Source of the DNA: Candidatus Geothermarchaeum rappei
Lineage (GTDB): Archaea; Thermoproteota; Nitrososphaeria; Geothermarchaeales; JDFR-13
Length of the DNA stretch: 64,000 nucleotides
Assembly (NCBI GenBank): GCA_002011085.2
Contig: MTMB02000001.1
Coordinates: 941,007-1,005,006, forward strand
Reading direction: 5' to 3'
Both the position numbers and the translations under genes were made by a program. Shown here in pieces: positions 16,596 through 25,413 of this stretch (position 1 is the first letter of the stretch; every line of letters starts with the position of its first letter). The notes under the pieces are model-generated. The model had not been told where the DNA came from. It saw nothing but the letters and a program-made list of their open reading frames with translations, and made no database searches.

Positions 16596-19500
16596 TTACT
16601 TCACCTTCTTAAGTTTAGAAATAGTTTCGAGAATCTCATCCTTAGATACAGATTTAGCTATACGATCCAGCTCCTTCATGGTCTCAGTATACTTATCAAC
16701 CTCAGGTGCTCCGAATAAGCTTAGTATCAACCTCTCCTCCCTGATACCAAGCTTCTTAATGATGTTCTTCATACTCCTGTATCTCCTCACGGTATGCTTA
16801 TTCGCATACTGATAGTGACAGTCGCTACCCGACTCAGTGATTCTACAGCCTGTAATCGCCACCGCCGGTGCACCGGATAAAAATGCCTTCTTCACAAGCC
16901 TCCAGTTAATCCTGCTGGAACAAGGTACTCTAATGACCCTGGGAGATGGTGGATACTGTATCTTAAATATACCTGCGTTGTCCGCCGCTGCATATGAACA
17001 CCAGTAGCATGCGAAGACAATAGGCTTCTTCTCCCCCTCAGTGGCAAGCATCGCATCAATCATCCTATAGATCTCCTCATCTCCAAAGCCTGGTATCGTG
17101 ATTGCGTTAATTGGACACTCACCGACACAGGCGCCACATCCCTCACATAGAGCAGGGATGACATAGATATACTTCCTTACCTCTCCCTTTATAGCGCCAT
17201 ATGGACATACCCTCATACATGCACCACATTTGATACACTTCTCCTGGTCTATCACAGCGATCATAGGCTCCTTCTCTAGATAACCCTTACTCAAGAGTGC
17301 AACAGCCTTGGATGCAGCTGCCAATGCATGGGTGATCGTCTCATCAACATTCTTCGGACTCTGTGCAGATCCCGCGATCAACACGCCTGGAACCAGGCTC
17401 TCGACAGGTCCTAGTTTCGGATGTGCCTCCATCAGGAAGCCCTCCGCATCCTTAGATACCTTAAGCTGCTCAAGTATATAGTCGGCTTCAGTATTAGGCT
17501 CTAGGCCATTGGCCAAGACGATTGCATCGGCAGGTATCTTAACCCGCTCCCCACTCAACTCGTCAAATGCAAGTACTGATCCGTCTACGATCTCGACATT
17601 CTCCTCCATAGGCCGTAGGTTATTGACTTTGATGAAGAGTACACCCATTTCACCAGCCTTCTTATATAGTTTCTCACCTTCTTTAGTATAGGTTCTTATA
17701 TCCTTGTATATGATCGCGACGTTCTTACCCTTCTTCCTAAGTTCTATAGCCTGATGAATCATGCTTGTACAACAGTATCTACTACATCCCCTACCGTTAT
17801 TCCGCGATCCTACACATCCTATGAACACAATGTTGTCTCCCGGCACCTCATACCTTAGCTTCTCAACATCAAGTAGTGTGACTATCCTAGGGTCATTTCC
17901 ATAGCCGAACTCCACAGGCTTATGTGGCTTAACACCTGTTGCCAAGATGATTGCTCCAATATCCAGTGTCTCTCCATTTGATAAGGTTACTTTAAATGAA
18001 CCTGCGAAGCCCTCTATCTTCTCAACAACTGTACCTAGGTATATCTTGACACCTGCTTTCTTGGCCTCCTCAACCCATTTATCCAAAACCTTTTTTGCAG
18101 GTGCATCCTCAGGAGCCAACATATATAGGTCATTCAGTATACCCCCTAAACGATCCTCCTTCTCAACCAAGACAGTCTCTATACCTGCTTTTGCAGCTGC
18201 AGCAGCTGCTGATAATCCTGCTATACCGCCTCCAATAACTAATATTCGTTTTACAACAGGAACCTTAATGACCTTCAATGGCTGTAGATATGGGCTCCTA
18301 TCAACAGCAGCCCTGACATAGTCTATAGCCTTTTCAGTAGCCGCCTCAGGCTCATTCATATGCACCCAAGAGTCTAGGTTCCTGACGTTAGCCATGTCGA
18401 CTAGGAATGGATTGAGGCCGGCCATCTCAGCAGCGGTCCTAAATACGGTTAGGTGAGTCGCTGGACTACACGCAGCGACGACGAGCCTATTCAGATTATT
18501 CTCCTTAATAACCTGAGCAATGTATTCTACGGATGCAGCTGAACATGCGAATCTTAAGTCCTCCGCGTATACGACTCCAGGCATCTTCCTAGATTCTTCA
18601 ACAACCTTCTTGACATCCACAACCCCCGCGATATTACTTCCACAATGACATACAAAGACCCCTATCCTCGGAACCTCCACGTCTGTAATCGTCTCCTTGA
18701 ACTTTTTATGTGTGATCTTAAGCTTACCTACGTGAGTCAGGGCCTTAACAACAGCTGCACCAGCCTCCTGGACCGTATCTGCAATATCCTTTGGCCCTGA
18801 TGCGCTTCCACATACATATACTCCAGGCCTTGTAGTTGATATCGGCTCAGCTGGAGACGCTGTCTTTATAAATCCATATTCATCGAGGTCGATGCCCAAT
18901 GCCCTACTCAAGCGGTCCATATCATTATTTGGAATAACTGCTGGTGCAAGAACAGCCATGTCAAACTCCTCTTCCTTGATAACGCCATTTACCGTATCTT
19001 CAATTCTTACAAGGATCTTGCCATCCTTAACACGGAATTCAGAGGGTCTTCCCCTTATGATCTTAATACCCTCCTCCAAAGCCCTCTTATAGAAGTGTTC
19101 AAAGCCCTTGCCATATGTCCTGATATCCATAAATAATGCTGTCACATCCTCAACACCATGTTGCTTAGCCTGGATAGCGTGTTTCAGGGTATACATACAG
19201 CAGAATCGGGAACAGTACTCGGCATGCCTACTATCCCTACTACCGACACAGGTGACTAAGAGAAGCTTCTTTACATGCTCCCCATCACTAGGCCTAAGGA
19301 CTTCACCGCCGCTAGGCCCAGAGGCGTTTAAGAGCCTCTCGAACTCATAGCTGGTCAGTACATCCGGGATCTTCCCATACTTATACCTTGGTATTGCCTC
19401 GGGATCCACCATGTCATATCCAGTGGCCACTATTACAGAGGCCACCTTCCTCCTAATTATCTTCGGCTGCATAGAGAAGTCTATAGCATTCCTCTCACAA

Positions 19501-20006
19501 ACCCTTATACACCTGTCACAAGGCATGTATCCAGGAGGGTCATTTAGACATGCATCGATATCGATCATATACCAGCCTGGCTCGGCCTGTGGATAAGAAA
19601 GATATATGGCCTTCCTCAGGCTTATCCCCCTGCCTCCATCCACTTCAAATGGGACGGTGACTGGACATACATCCGAGCAGTTTCCACATTTGGTACAGTC
19701 GGGAGTCACGTAACGAGGCTTCTGATATATTGTTACCGTGAAGTTACCCGGCTCACCCTTTAGATCCATTACCTCGGCGAGTGTAACAACCTCTATATTT
19801 GGATGACGTATTACTTCACCTATCTTCGGCCCCTCAATACATATTGAACAGTCGAGTGTAGGGAATGTCTTATCCAGTAGAGCCATGTACCCTCCGATTG
19901 CTGGCCCCTTCTCAACGAGGAGAACCTTTGCACCTGCCTCGGCAGCATCTAAAGCAGCCTGTATACCCGCTATTCCACCACCTATAATTAGAATCCACTC
20001 ACTCAT
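16596..20006 (-). CDS. hdrA: Double-HdrA flavoprotein fused to ferredoxin and MvhD-like domains
   Basis: A 1136-residue fusion. Module 1 has an FAD motif (GGGIAGIQ, about 9-16), ferredoxin-like cysteine sets (CTKCGNCSDVC and CDRCIRVC, about 104-170) and the HdrA signature CVGSRD with YCSRFCC near 255-275. A middle domain with FVCHCGSNIAG follows. Module 2 repeats the FAD loop (GGGIAGLS, near 600) and CVGSRN with CSRYCC. Then come a two-cluster ferredoxin (CIKCGACMRVC and CEGCGACVGEC) and an MvhD-like tail (FACYWCSYAAADNAG, VPCSSR, GCRITESGSDC). HdrA is the flavin-bifurcating subunit of heterodisulfide reductases. The ATG at 20006 is chosen because GGTGG precedes it. Confidence 0.92.
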   Translation of the reverse strand: MSEWILIIGGGIAGIQAALDAAEAGAKVLLVEKGPAIGGYMALLDKTFPTLDCSICIEGPKIGEVIRHPNIEVVTLAEVMDLKGEPGNFTVTIYQKPRYVTPDCTKCGNCSDVCPVTVPFEVDGGRGISLRKAIYLSYPQAEPGWYMIDIDACLNDPPGYMPCDRCIRVCERNAIDFSMQPKIIRRKVASVIVATGYDMVDPEAIPRYKYGKIPDVLTSYEFERLLNASGPSGGEVLRPSDGEHVKKLLLVTCVGSRDSRHAEYCSRFCCMYTLKHAIQAKQHGVEDVTALFMDIRTYGKGFEHFYKRALEEGIKIIRGRPSEFRVKDGKILVRIEDTVNGVIKEEEFDMAVLAPAVIPNNDMDRLSRALGIDLDEYGFIKTASPAEPISTTRPGVYVCGSASGPKDIADTVQEAGAAVVKALTHVGKLKITHKKFKETITDVEVPRIGVFVCHCGSNIAGVVDVKKVVEESRKMPGVVYAEDLRFACSAASVEYIAQVIKENNLNRLVVAACSPATHLTVFRTAAEMAGLNPFLVDMANVRNLDSWVHMNEPEAATEKAIDYVRAAVDRSPYLQPLKVIKVPVVKRILVIGGGIAGLSAAAAAAKAGIETVLVEKEDRLGGILNDLYMLAPEDAPAKKVLDKWVEEAKKAGVKIYLGTVVEKIEGFAGSFKVTLSNGETLDIGAIILATGVKPHKPVEFGYGNDPRIVTLLDVEKLRYEVPGDNIVFIGCVGSRNNGRGCSRYCCTSMIHQAIELRKKGKNVAIIYKDIRTYTKEGEKLYKKAGEMGVLFIKVNNLRPMEENVEIVDGSVLAFDELSGERVKIPADAIVLANGLEPNTEADYILEQLKVSKDAEGFLMEAHPKLGPVESLVPGVLIAGSAQSPKNVDETITHALAAASKAVALLSKGYLEKEPMIAVIDQEKCIKCGACMRVCPYGAIKGEVRKYIYVIPALCEGCGACVGECPINAITIPGFGDEEIYRMIDAMLATEGEKKPIVFACYWCSYAAADNAGIFKIQYPPSPRVIRVPCSSRINWRLVKKAFLSGAPAVAITGCRITESGSDCHYQYANKHTVRRYRSMKNIIKKLGIREERLILSLFGAPEVDKYTETMKELDRIAKSVSKDEILETISKLKKVK

Positions 20007-20019
20007 GAGATCCACCTTC

Positions 20020-20562
20020 TCAAGACTTTAAGGCTTCTTCACCAAGCTTACTACCTAGCTCATATGCCTTTAGGTTCAAATCCAGATACTTCTTCTTAAT
20101 ACTACTTCTTATGACATCCAGGAATATCTCATCGGGCATTATTTGATAGACCCTGTTCATAAAGCCCAGTATTATGATGTTCGCGACGACACTTGACCCT
20201 AGTTCATGCGCCTTACTTATGGCGGGAATACCTATCTGCTTAACCCCAGGGACGTCCACAGGCTTAACCAAGGTGGATTCATATATAATGCTTTTACCTT
20301 TTGGAACATTACCTTTCTCTAGGTCGTAGGTCTCCTGGGTTGTGGTGACTAAGATATCGGGCTTGACAAAAATAGGATAGTCTATCGGGTCATCCGATAT
20401 TATTACATCAGCTCTACTCCATCCACCTCTCTGAGCTGGGCTATAGGCTACCGTCATAACACACTCCTTATCGTACTTAATTGCAGCAGACCCAATGACT
20501 CTCCCAAGGGTTAATATACCATGTCCACCAGCTCCAATAAGACGAAGCTTCAGCTCGCTCAT
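20020..20562 (-). CDS. korC: 2-oxoacid:ferredoxin oxidoreductase gamma subunit
   Basis: A 180-residue gamma subunit, the smallest piece of the heteromeric 2-oxoacid oxidoreductase. The N-terminal GAGGHGILTLGRVIG and the AYSPAQRGGWSRADVIISD segment are characteristic. Five bases separate it from korB. The subunit order D-A-B-C in this operon matches 2-oxoglutarate-type enzymes. The ATG at 20562 follows an AGGTGA site. Confidence 0.9.
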   Translation of the reverse strand: MSELKLRLIGAGGHGILTLGRVIGSAAIKYDKECVMTVAYSPAQRGGWSRADVIISDDPIDYPIFVKPDILVTTTQETYDLEKGNVPKGKSIIYESTLVKPVDVPGVKQIGIPAISKAHELGSSVVANIIILGFMNRVYQIMPDEIFLDVIRSSIKKKYLDLNLKAYELGSKLGEEALKS

Positions 20563-20567
20563 TCAGA

Positions 20568-21419
20568 TCACCTCCCCCTAGCCTTCTTTATGATCTCCTC
20601 ACGATAGAGGGTCTGGAACGATGGAACCTCCCTCCTCAAGAAGTTTCCGAGTACAATGGGTTTATCCTCCTTAAATGACGGAATGTCGATTTTAGATAGG
20701 TCAGCATTATGGTTTATCACACATCTTTCTCTGAACGTCTTCATCATGTGAACAGCCTCCATAGCATTCATACCAGTATACATTATACACGGTGAGACGA
20801 CCTCTACGATGGCGAAACCATCCACCTCAAACATCTCTAAGATGGTCTTTGTCAACTCCCTATAGTGCAGAGGCGACCATCTCGCAACGTAGCTAGCGCC
20901 TAGTGATGCCGCCATATACGGTATATTAAATGAACGTTCAATATGGCCGTAAGGAGAGGTAAGCGTCCTAGACCCACGGGGAGTTGTACCCCCATATTGT
21001 CCTCCTGTCATTCCATATGTGAAGTTGTTTATCATAATCACGTTGATATCATCATTTCTCCTAATTGCATGGATAAAGTGGTTTCCACCTATTGTGACCA
21101 AGTCTCCGTCTCCAGCGAAGACTGTAACCTCTAGGTCAGGCCTTGCAGTCTTTAATCCAACTGCAAATGGAATACCACGTCCATGTGTAACGTGATATCC
21201 ATCTAACTTCACATATCCAGGCATCCTAGAGGAACAGCCTATTCCAGATACCAGGACGTGTTTATCGACATCCATGCCAGAGCGTAGGACAGCCTCAATA
21301 TACGCCTTCATAGCGACCCCGATACCACAGCCCCCACACCATATATGTGGTAGCCTCTCAAGCCTCAACAATTTCTTAATATCATCTGTAATTGGGGTTA
21401 GACTCTCAGCTGAACTCAT
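20568..21419 (-). CDS. korB: 2-oxoacid:ferredoxin oxidoreductase beta subunit (TPP-binding)
   Basis: A 283-residue beta subunit that binds thiamine diphosphate and a [4Fe-4S] cluster. The N-terminal WCGGCGIGV supplies cluster cysteines. The TPP/Mg motif GDGDLVTIGGNHF is near residue 98, followed by NNFTYGMTGGQ. A later cysteine occurs in VVSPCIMYTG. The start overlaps korA by four bases (ATGA). 2-Oxoglutarate is the usual substrate for this subunit pattern, but branched-chain or other 2-oxoacids are possible. Confidence 0.92.
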   Translation of the reverse strand: MSSAESLTPITDDIKKLLRLERLPHIWCGGCGIGVAMKAYIEAVLRSGMDVDKHVLVSGIGCSSRMPGYVKLDGYHVTHGRGIPFAVGLKTARPDLEVTVFAGDGDLVTIGGNHFIHAIRRNDDINVIMINNFTYGMTGGQYGGTTPRGSRTLTSPYGHIERSFNIPYMAASLGASYVARWSPLHYRELTKTILEMFEVDGFAIVEVVSPCIMYTGMNAMEAVHMMKTFRERCVINHNADLSKIDIPSFKEDKPIVLGNFLRREVPSFQTLYREEIIKKARGR

Positions 21420-22579
21420 CTTGGATAAACCTCCTCAATCTTCTTATAAATATCCTCTGGAGAGGGACAGGCCCCGGGCGTCAGGGGCATATTATAGACT
21501 TCAGAGGACCTTACATGCTCCCTAACCACCCTATACATCTGACCCATGTTGATCTCAACAACGAGCACATCGGCTCCATTATTCGTTAGCTCTTGCAGCC
21601 TCCAATATGGGAATGGCCAGGCTGTCTTAGGCCTGAACAAGCCTACTTTAAGCCCCTTGCTACGAGCGTCTCTAACCGCCTTCTTAGCGGATCTAGAGGT
21701 TATTCCAAAGGATACTATTATTAGCTTTGCATCGTCAGCCATAAACTCCTCATATTCCGCTATATCCCTCTCGTTATCCCTAATCTTCCTAACCAGTCTC
21801 GTAACCAGCTTCCTAACCGTCTCATAGTCGGTAGTGGGATAACCCTTCTCATTATGAGCCAGTCCAGTTACATGTATCCTATAACCTTCTCCTGCAACGG
21901 CCATGGGGGGAATAAGATATTTATTACTAAACGGGAGGAACTCCTCAGGAGACTCTTCAGGCCTTCTCCGCTCCACGATCTCTATCTCCTCATAGGGAGG
22001 CACCACCACCTTCTCCCTCATATGCCCGATCATCTGATCGGACAAGACTACAACGGGAACCCTATATCTCCAAGCAGTGTTAAATGCCTTTATAGTCATG
22101 TCAAACATCTCCTGAGGGCTGTTCGGGAGATAAGCAACTATCTCATAATCTCCATGGCTCCCCCATTTAACCTGCATAACATCTCCCTGACCAACCTGTG
22201 TAGGTAAGCCTGTTGACGGCCCACCTCTCTGGACCTCCACTATAACAGCAGGAGTCTCAGTCATCGCAGCAAGACCTATTGCTTCCTGCATAAGCGAGAA
22301 ACCTGGTCCAGAGGTGGCTGTCATACTCTTTACACCGCCATTAGACGCACCTAAGACAGCCATGATACTACCTATCTCATCCTCAAACTGCATATATATG
22401 CCGCCTACTTGAGGAAGCCTCCTACTCATCAAAGTAGCTATTTCGTTGGACGGAGTTATTGGATATCCTGCGAAGAAGCGGCATCCAGCTATCAAAGCGC
22501 CTTCCACGCTGGCGTCGTTACCTCTCATAAAATATACGCCGGGTTTTAACAACCTATTATCAATCTCAACCTTACTCAT
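21416..22579 (-). CDS. korA: 2-oxoacid:ferredoxin oxidoreductase alpha subunit
   Basis: A 387-residue alpha subunit. The N-terminal GNDASVEGALIAGCRFFAGY and the PITPSNEIA motif are family hallmarks; TSGPGFSLMQEAIG and QRGGPSTGLPTQ follow. No gamma-like domain is fused, since the gamma subunit is encoded separately. The start overlaps the ferredoxin gene by four bases. The enzyme would decarboxylate a 2-oxoacid to acyl-CoA and reduce ferredoxin, feeding the Hdr/Etf proteins encoded downstream in the same operon. Confidence 0.93.
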   Translation of the reverse strand: MSKVEIDNRLLKPGVYFMRGNDASVEGALIAGCRFFAGYPITPSNEIATLMSRRLPQVGGIYMQFEDEIGSIMAVLGASNGGVKSMTATSGPGFSLMQEAIGLAAMTETPAVIVEVQRGGPSTGLPTQVGQGDVMQVKWGSHGDYEIVAYLPNSPQEMFDMTIKAFNTAWRYRVPVVVLSDQMIGHMREKVVVPPYEEIEIVERRRPEESPEEFLPFSNKYLIPPMAVAGEGYRIHVTGLAHNEKGYPTTDYETVRKLVTRLVRKIRDNERDIAEYEEFMADDAKLIIVSFGITSRSAKKAVRDARSKGLKVGLFRPKTAWPFPYWRLQELTNNGADVLVVEINMGQMYRVVREHVRSSEVYNMPLTPGACPSPEDIYKKIEEVYPR

Positions 22580-22887
22580 TTAGATGCACCTACATGAACA
22601 TATTTATGGTCATATACTCTAATAGCGAGTTCGGGACAGATTCTCTCACACATACCACATGCAACACAGTCATCGGCCTTCTCAGGGGGAACATGGGGAT
22701 ACTGATATCCTTGGGTATTGATCTTCCCAGAGGGTTCCAAGACATCATTAGGACAGAACTCTATACAGAAGTTACAGCCTTTACATAGCTCTGCATCAAT
22801 CTCAACCCTACCCACCGGTCTGAGAATAGATTTGTAGTTCAATGGTTTCCTACCAGGAATTATACGAAGCACATTCTCCCTATACAC
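22576..22887 (-). CDS. korD: KorD-type 2x[4Fe-4S] ferredoxin subunit
   Basis: A 103-residue ferredoxin with two [4Fe-4S] motifs, CKGCNFCIEFCP and CVACGMCERICP, separated by about 30 residues as in KorD subunits of 2-oxoglutarate:ferredoxin oxidoreductase. It is the first gene of the eight-gene operon. The start is GTG at 22887 with GAGGAG just upstream; no ATG fits this frame. It overlaps korA by four bases, so the stoichiometry is probably coupled. Confidence 0.88.
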   Translation of the reverse strand: MYRENVLRIIPGRKPLNYKSILRPVGRVEIDAELCKGCNFCIEFCPNDVLEPSGKINTQGYQYPHVPPEKADDCVACGMCERICPELAIRVYDHKYVHVGASK

Positions 22888-22910
22888 TTCTCCTCACATC
22901 CATCATAACT

Positions 22911-22923
22911 AAAAAATATATCG
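22911..22923 (-). promoter_or_regulatory. Candidate TATA box of the kor-hdr-etf operon
   Basis: On the minus strand the sequence reads TATATTTTTTA about 25-35 bases upstream of the korD GTG. That is the spacing expected for an archaeal TATA box driving a message with a very short leader carrying the GAGGAG site. No other TATA-like element lies closer. Confidence 0.4.
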
Positions 22924-22925
22924 AT

Positions 22926-23079
22926 GTATATACTTGGACAACGACGCTTATCGGAGGGGCTCCAGTATATACTTAAGCCCCTTTCTTATATATATGACTT
23001 TAGTATATAAAAAGCCCTCCAAAACTATACATAAAGCCTAGATAATAAACTAAGAAAGATAAGTTGGATGTATATAACT
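22926..23079 (+). repeat. Four GTATATA-type repeats between korD and nfo
   Basis: The motif GTATATACTT occurs at 22926 and 22965, and variants GTATATAAAA and GTATATAACT occur at 23003 and 23070. Spacings are 39, 38 and 67 bases. The second and third copies are each followed by an AGCCC block. They may be regulator half-sites or alternative TATA elements; AT-rich chance repetition is possible. Confidence 0.35.
22955..22982. promoter_or_regulatory. Nested perfect palindrome upstream of the kor operon
   Basis: AGGGGCT and AGCCCCT form a perfect 7-base inverted repeat around a 14-base centre. The centre contains its own perfect 10-base palindrome AGTATATACT at 22964-22973. It lies about 30-60 bases upstream of the korD TATA candidate and about 160-180 bases upstream of the divergent endonuclease IV gene. 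Symmetry like this in a divergent intergenic region suggests an operator for a dimeric regulator. Confidence 0.45.
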
Positions 23080-23139
23080 GCGTATCCTCTCTAAAAGATA
23101 TTATTTTTGATCTGGAGTAATAATTAATTCGGTGGAACC

Positions 23140-24111
23140 ATGTCTAGACCGTTGAGGATAGGGGTACATGTATCAATCGGTGGAGGGATATACAACGCCC
23201 CTATTAGAGCTTATGAGAGAGGATGCACCGCGTTTCAGATATTTACTCGTAACCCTAGGGGATGGAAATATACGGTTCTAAAGGATGAGGAGGCAATGAA
23301 ATTCAGAGAGAAGCTGGAGGCATATGGATATGAGAGGGAGAGCGTGGCGACTCATATGCCGTATCTACCTAATCTCTCGTCCCCTGATGAGAGGATATAT
23401 AAACTGTCGTTTGATGCTTTAATCAACGAATTAGATAGAGCAGGGAAACTAGGGATACCATATGTTGTGATACATTTAGGTAGCCATATGGGTAAGGGTA
23501 TCGATGTCGGGAGAAAGAACCTTATTAAAGCGATTGAAGACGCCCTTGCAAAGGTGGATAACGATGTATTGATACTTCTTGAGAATATGGCGGGCCAAAG
23601 GAATAGTATGGGGAGTAACTTTGAAGACATAGCGATATTGCTGGATAGCATATCATTTAATGATAGGATAGGTGTCTGTTTTGACACGGCACATGCATTC
23701 TCTGCTGGATACGACCTTAGGGACAAAGAGGCCGTGGAGAATACATTGAAAGAGTTTGAAGAGATAATTGGCTTTAGATGGCTGAAGGTGGTTCACCTAA
23801 ATGATTCAAAAGCCGAGTATGCCGCTGGAAGAGACATTCATGAACATATTGGCTTGGGCTATATAGGAGAGGAGGGCTTCAGACATATTCTTAGGGATAC
23901 GAGGATAATTCGCCATCCAATTATCTTGGAAACCCCCGTTGATGATAGGAGGGAGGATGTGGGTAATATTATGAAAGTATGGGAATTAGCAGGTATAGAG
24001 CCTCCAGAAGAGCTGAGGATAAGATGGAGGGCATTCCTAGCAAGTGAGAAGAGAAGCTATGCGAAGGGTGGTAAGAAGACTAAGAAAATGAAAAAAATAA
24101 GAAATAAATAG
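23140..24111 (+). CDS. nfo: Endonuclease IV (AP endonuclease)
   Basis: A 323-residue TIM-barrel AP endonuclease that cleaves DNA at abasic sites in base excision repair. The N-terminal GVHVSIGGG motif is present. The zinc-binding signatures include VIHLGSH, LLENMAGQ, VCFDTAHAFSAGYDL and HLNDSKAEYAAGRDIHEHIGLG. It carries a C-terminal lysine-rich tail of about 20 residues beyond the usual domain (from KRSYAKGGKK on), possibly for DNA binding. GGTGG precedes the ATG. It is transcribed divergently from the kor operon. Confidence 0.95.
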   Translation: MSRPLRIGVHVSIGGGIYNAPIRAYERGCTAFQIFTRNPRGWKYTVLKDEEAMKFREKLEAYGYERESVATHMPYLPNLSSPDERIYKLSFDALINELDRAGKLGIPYVVIHLGSHMGKGIDVGRKNLIKAIEDALAKVDNDVLILLENMAGQRNSMGSNFEDIAILLDSISFNDRIGVCFDTAHAFSAGYDLRDKEAVENTLKEFEEIIGFRWLKVVHLNDSKAEYAAGRDIHEHIGLGYIGEEGFRHILRDTRIIRHPIILETPVDDRREDVGNIMKVWELAGIEPPEELRIRWRAFLASEKRSYAKGGKKTKKMKKIRNK

Positions 24112-24135
24112 ACTTCAGCGTGTACTGACAGTCTT

Positions 24136-24456
<321 letters not shown>

Positions 24457-24529
24457 TCACCTAAATATAAAACTTTTAGCCAATTATATTTAAACAGTGA
24501 TATATGGTAAATTTATAGTGTGATTCCTG

Positions 24530-25408
24530 ATGGCCGTCCTCCGAAAACCCCCTTGGCTCAGGATAAAAGTACGGTATACGGAAGGGATGAGGGAGACCTC
24601 CCAGACAATTCATAGCCATGGTCTTCACACGGTATGTGAAGAGGCTAGATGCCCTAATATATATGAGTGTTGGGGGAGTAAGACAGCTACATTCCTTATT
24701 CTCGGCGATATATGCACTAGAAACTGTAGATTCTGTAGCGTCGCCAAGGGAAATCCAGGGGGAGAAGTGGATACGGGAGAGCCTGTTAGAGTAGCTAGAG
24801 CTGTTAAAGAGCTTGGCCTCAGGTATGTAGTGATAACGTCGGTGGATAGAGATGATCTCCCAGACGGCGGCGCCTCAATATATGCCGAGACCATTAGAAG
24901 CATAAGACGACTCAATCCCAGAACTATTATAGAGGTGTTGATACCTGATTTCAGTGGCAATAAAGAGGCTCTTAAGATGGTTGTGGAGGCAGGTCCAAAC
25001 GTAATAGGGCATAATATAGAGACTGTTAGGAGGCTTACAACAGTTGTTAGAGATAGGAGGGCAAGTTATGAGCTCTCGTTAAAAGTGCTTAAAACGATTA
25101 AGGAGATCAGTCCAGAGATAGTTACCAAGTCCGGCATCATACTAGGATTAGGAGAAGAGTATGAGGAGGTTGTGGAGACCCTTAAAGACCTCAGGGAGGC
25201 GGATGTGGATATCGTTACCATCGGCCAGTATCTCATGCCTTCTCCCAAGCATTATCCCGTTGTAGAATATGTTTCTCCAGATGTATTTAAGAGGCTAGAG
25301 GAGGAGGCTTATAGACTGGGGTTTAAATATGTAGCTAGTGGACCAAGGGTGAGGAGCTCATATTTAGCAGGTGAATATTTTGTTGAGAAGATGTTGAAGG
25401 GGATGTGA
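24530..25408 (+). CDS. lipA: Lipoyl synthase
   Basis: A 292-residue radical SAM enzyme that inserts two sulfurs into octanoyl groups to make lipoyl cofactor. The auxiliary-cluster motif CEEARCPNIYEC is followed by the radical SAM motif CTRNCRFC. The C-terminal RSSYLAGE holds the serine that ligates the auxiliary cluster. Length is normal. Its stop overlaps the following lpdA open frame, indicating co-transcription. The ATG at 24530 has no strong Shine-Dalgarno, and an AT-rich promoter region precedes it. Confidence 0.95.
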   Translation: MAVLRKPPWLRIKVRYTEGMRETSQTIHSHGLHTVCEEARCPNIYECWGSKTATFLILGDICTRNCRFCSVAKGNPGGEVDTGEPVRVARAVKELGLRYVVITSVDRDDLPDGGASIYAETIRSIRRLNPRTIIEVLIPDFSGNKEALKMVVEAGPNVIGHNIETVRRLTTVVRDRRASYELSLKVLKTIKEISPEIVTKSGIILGLGEEYEEVVETLKDLREADVDIVTIGQYLMPSPKHYPVVEYVSPDVFKRLEEEAYRLGFKYVASGPRVRSSYLAGEYFVEKMLKGM

Positions 25409-25413
25409 GGCTT

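Noticed and set aside
18892-19596. Several plus-strand open frames inside hdrA
   Set aside because: They are shadow frames of the strongly conserved HdrA sequence; none has a recognisable domain or a ribosome-binding site.
13694-22887. Methanogenic heterodisulfide reductase
   Set aside because: The HdrD-like subunit has lost one CxxC, no methanogenesis gene is in the window, and Kor and Etf genes replace the usual hydrogenase partners.
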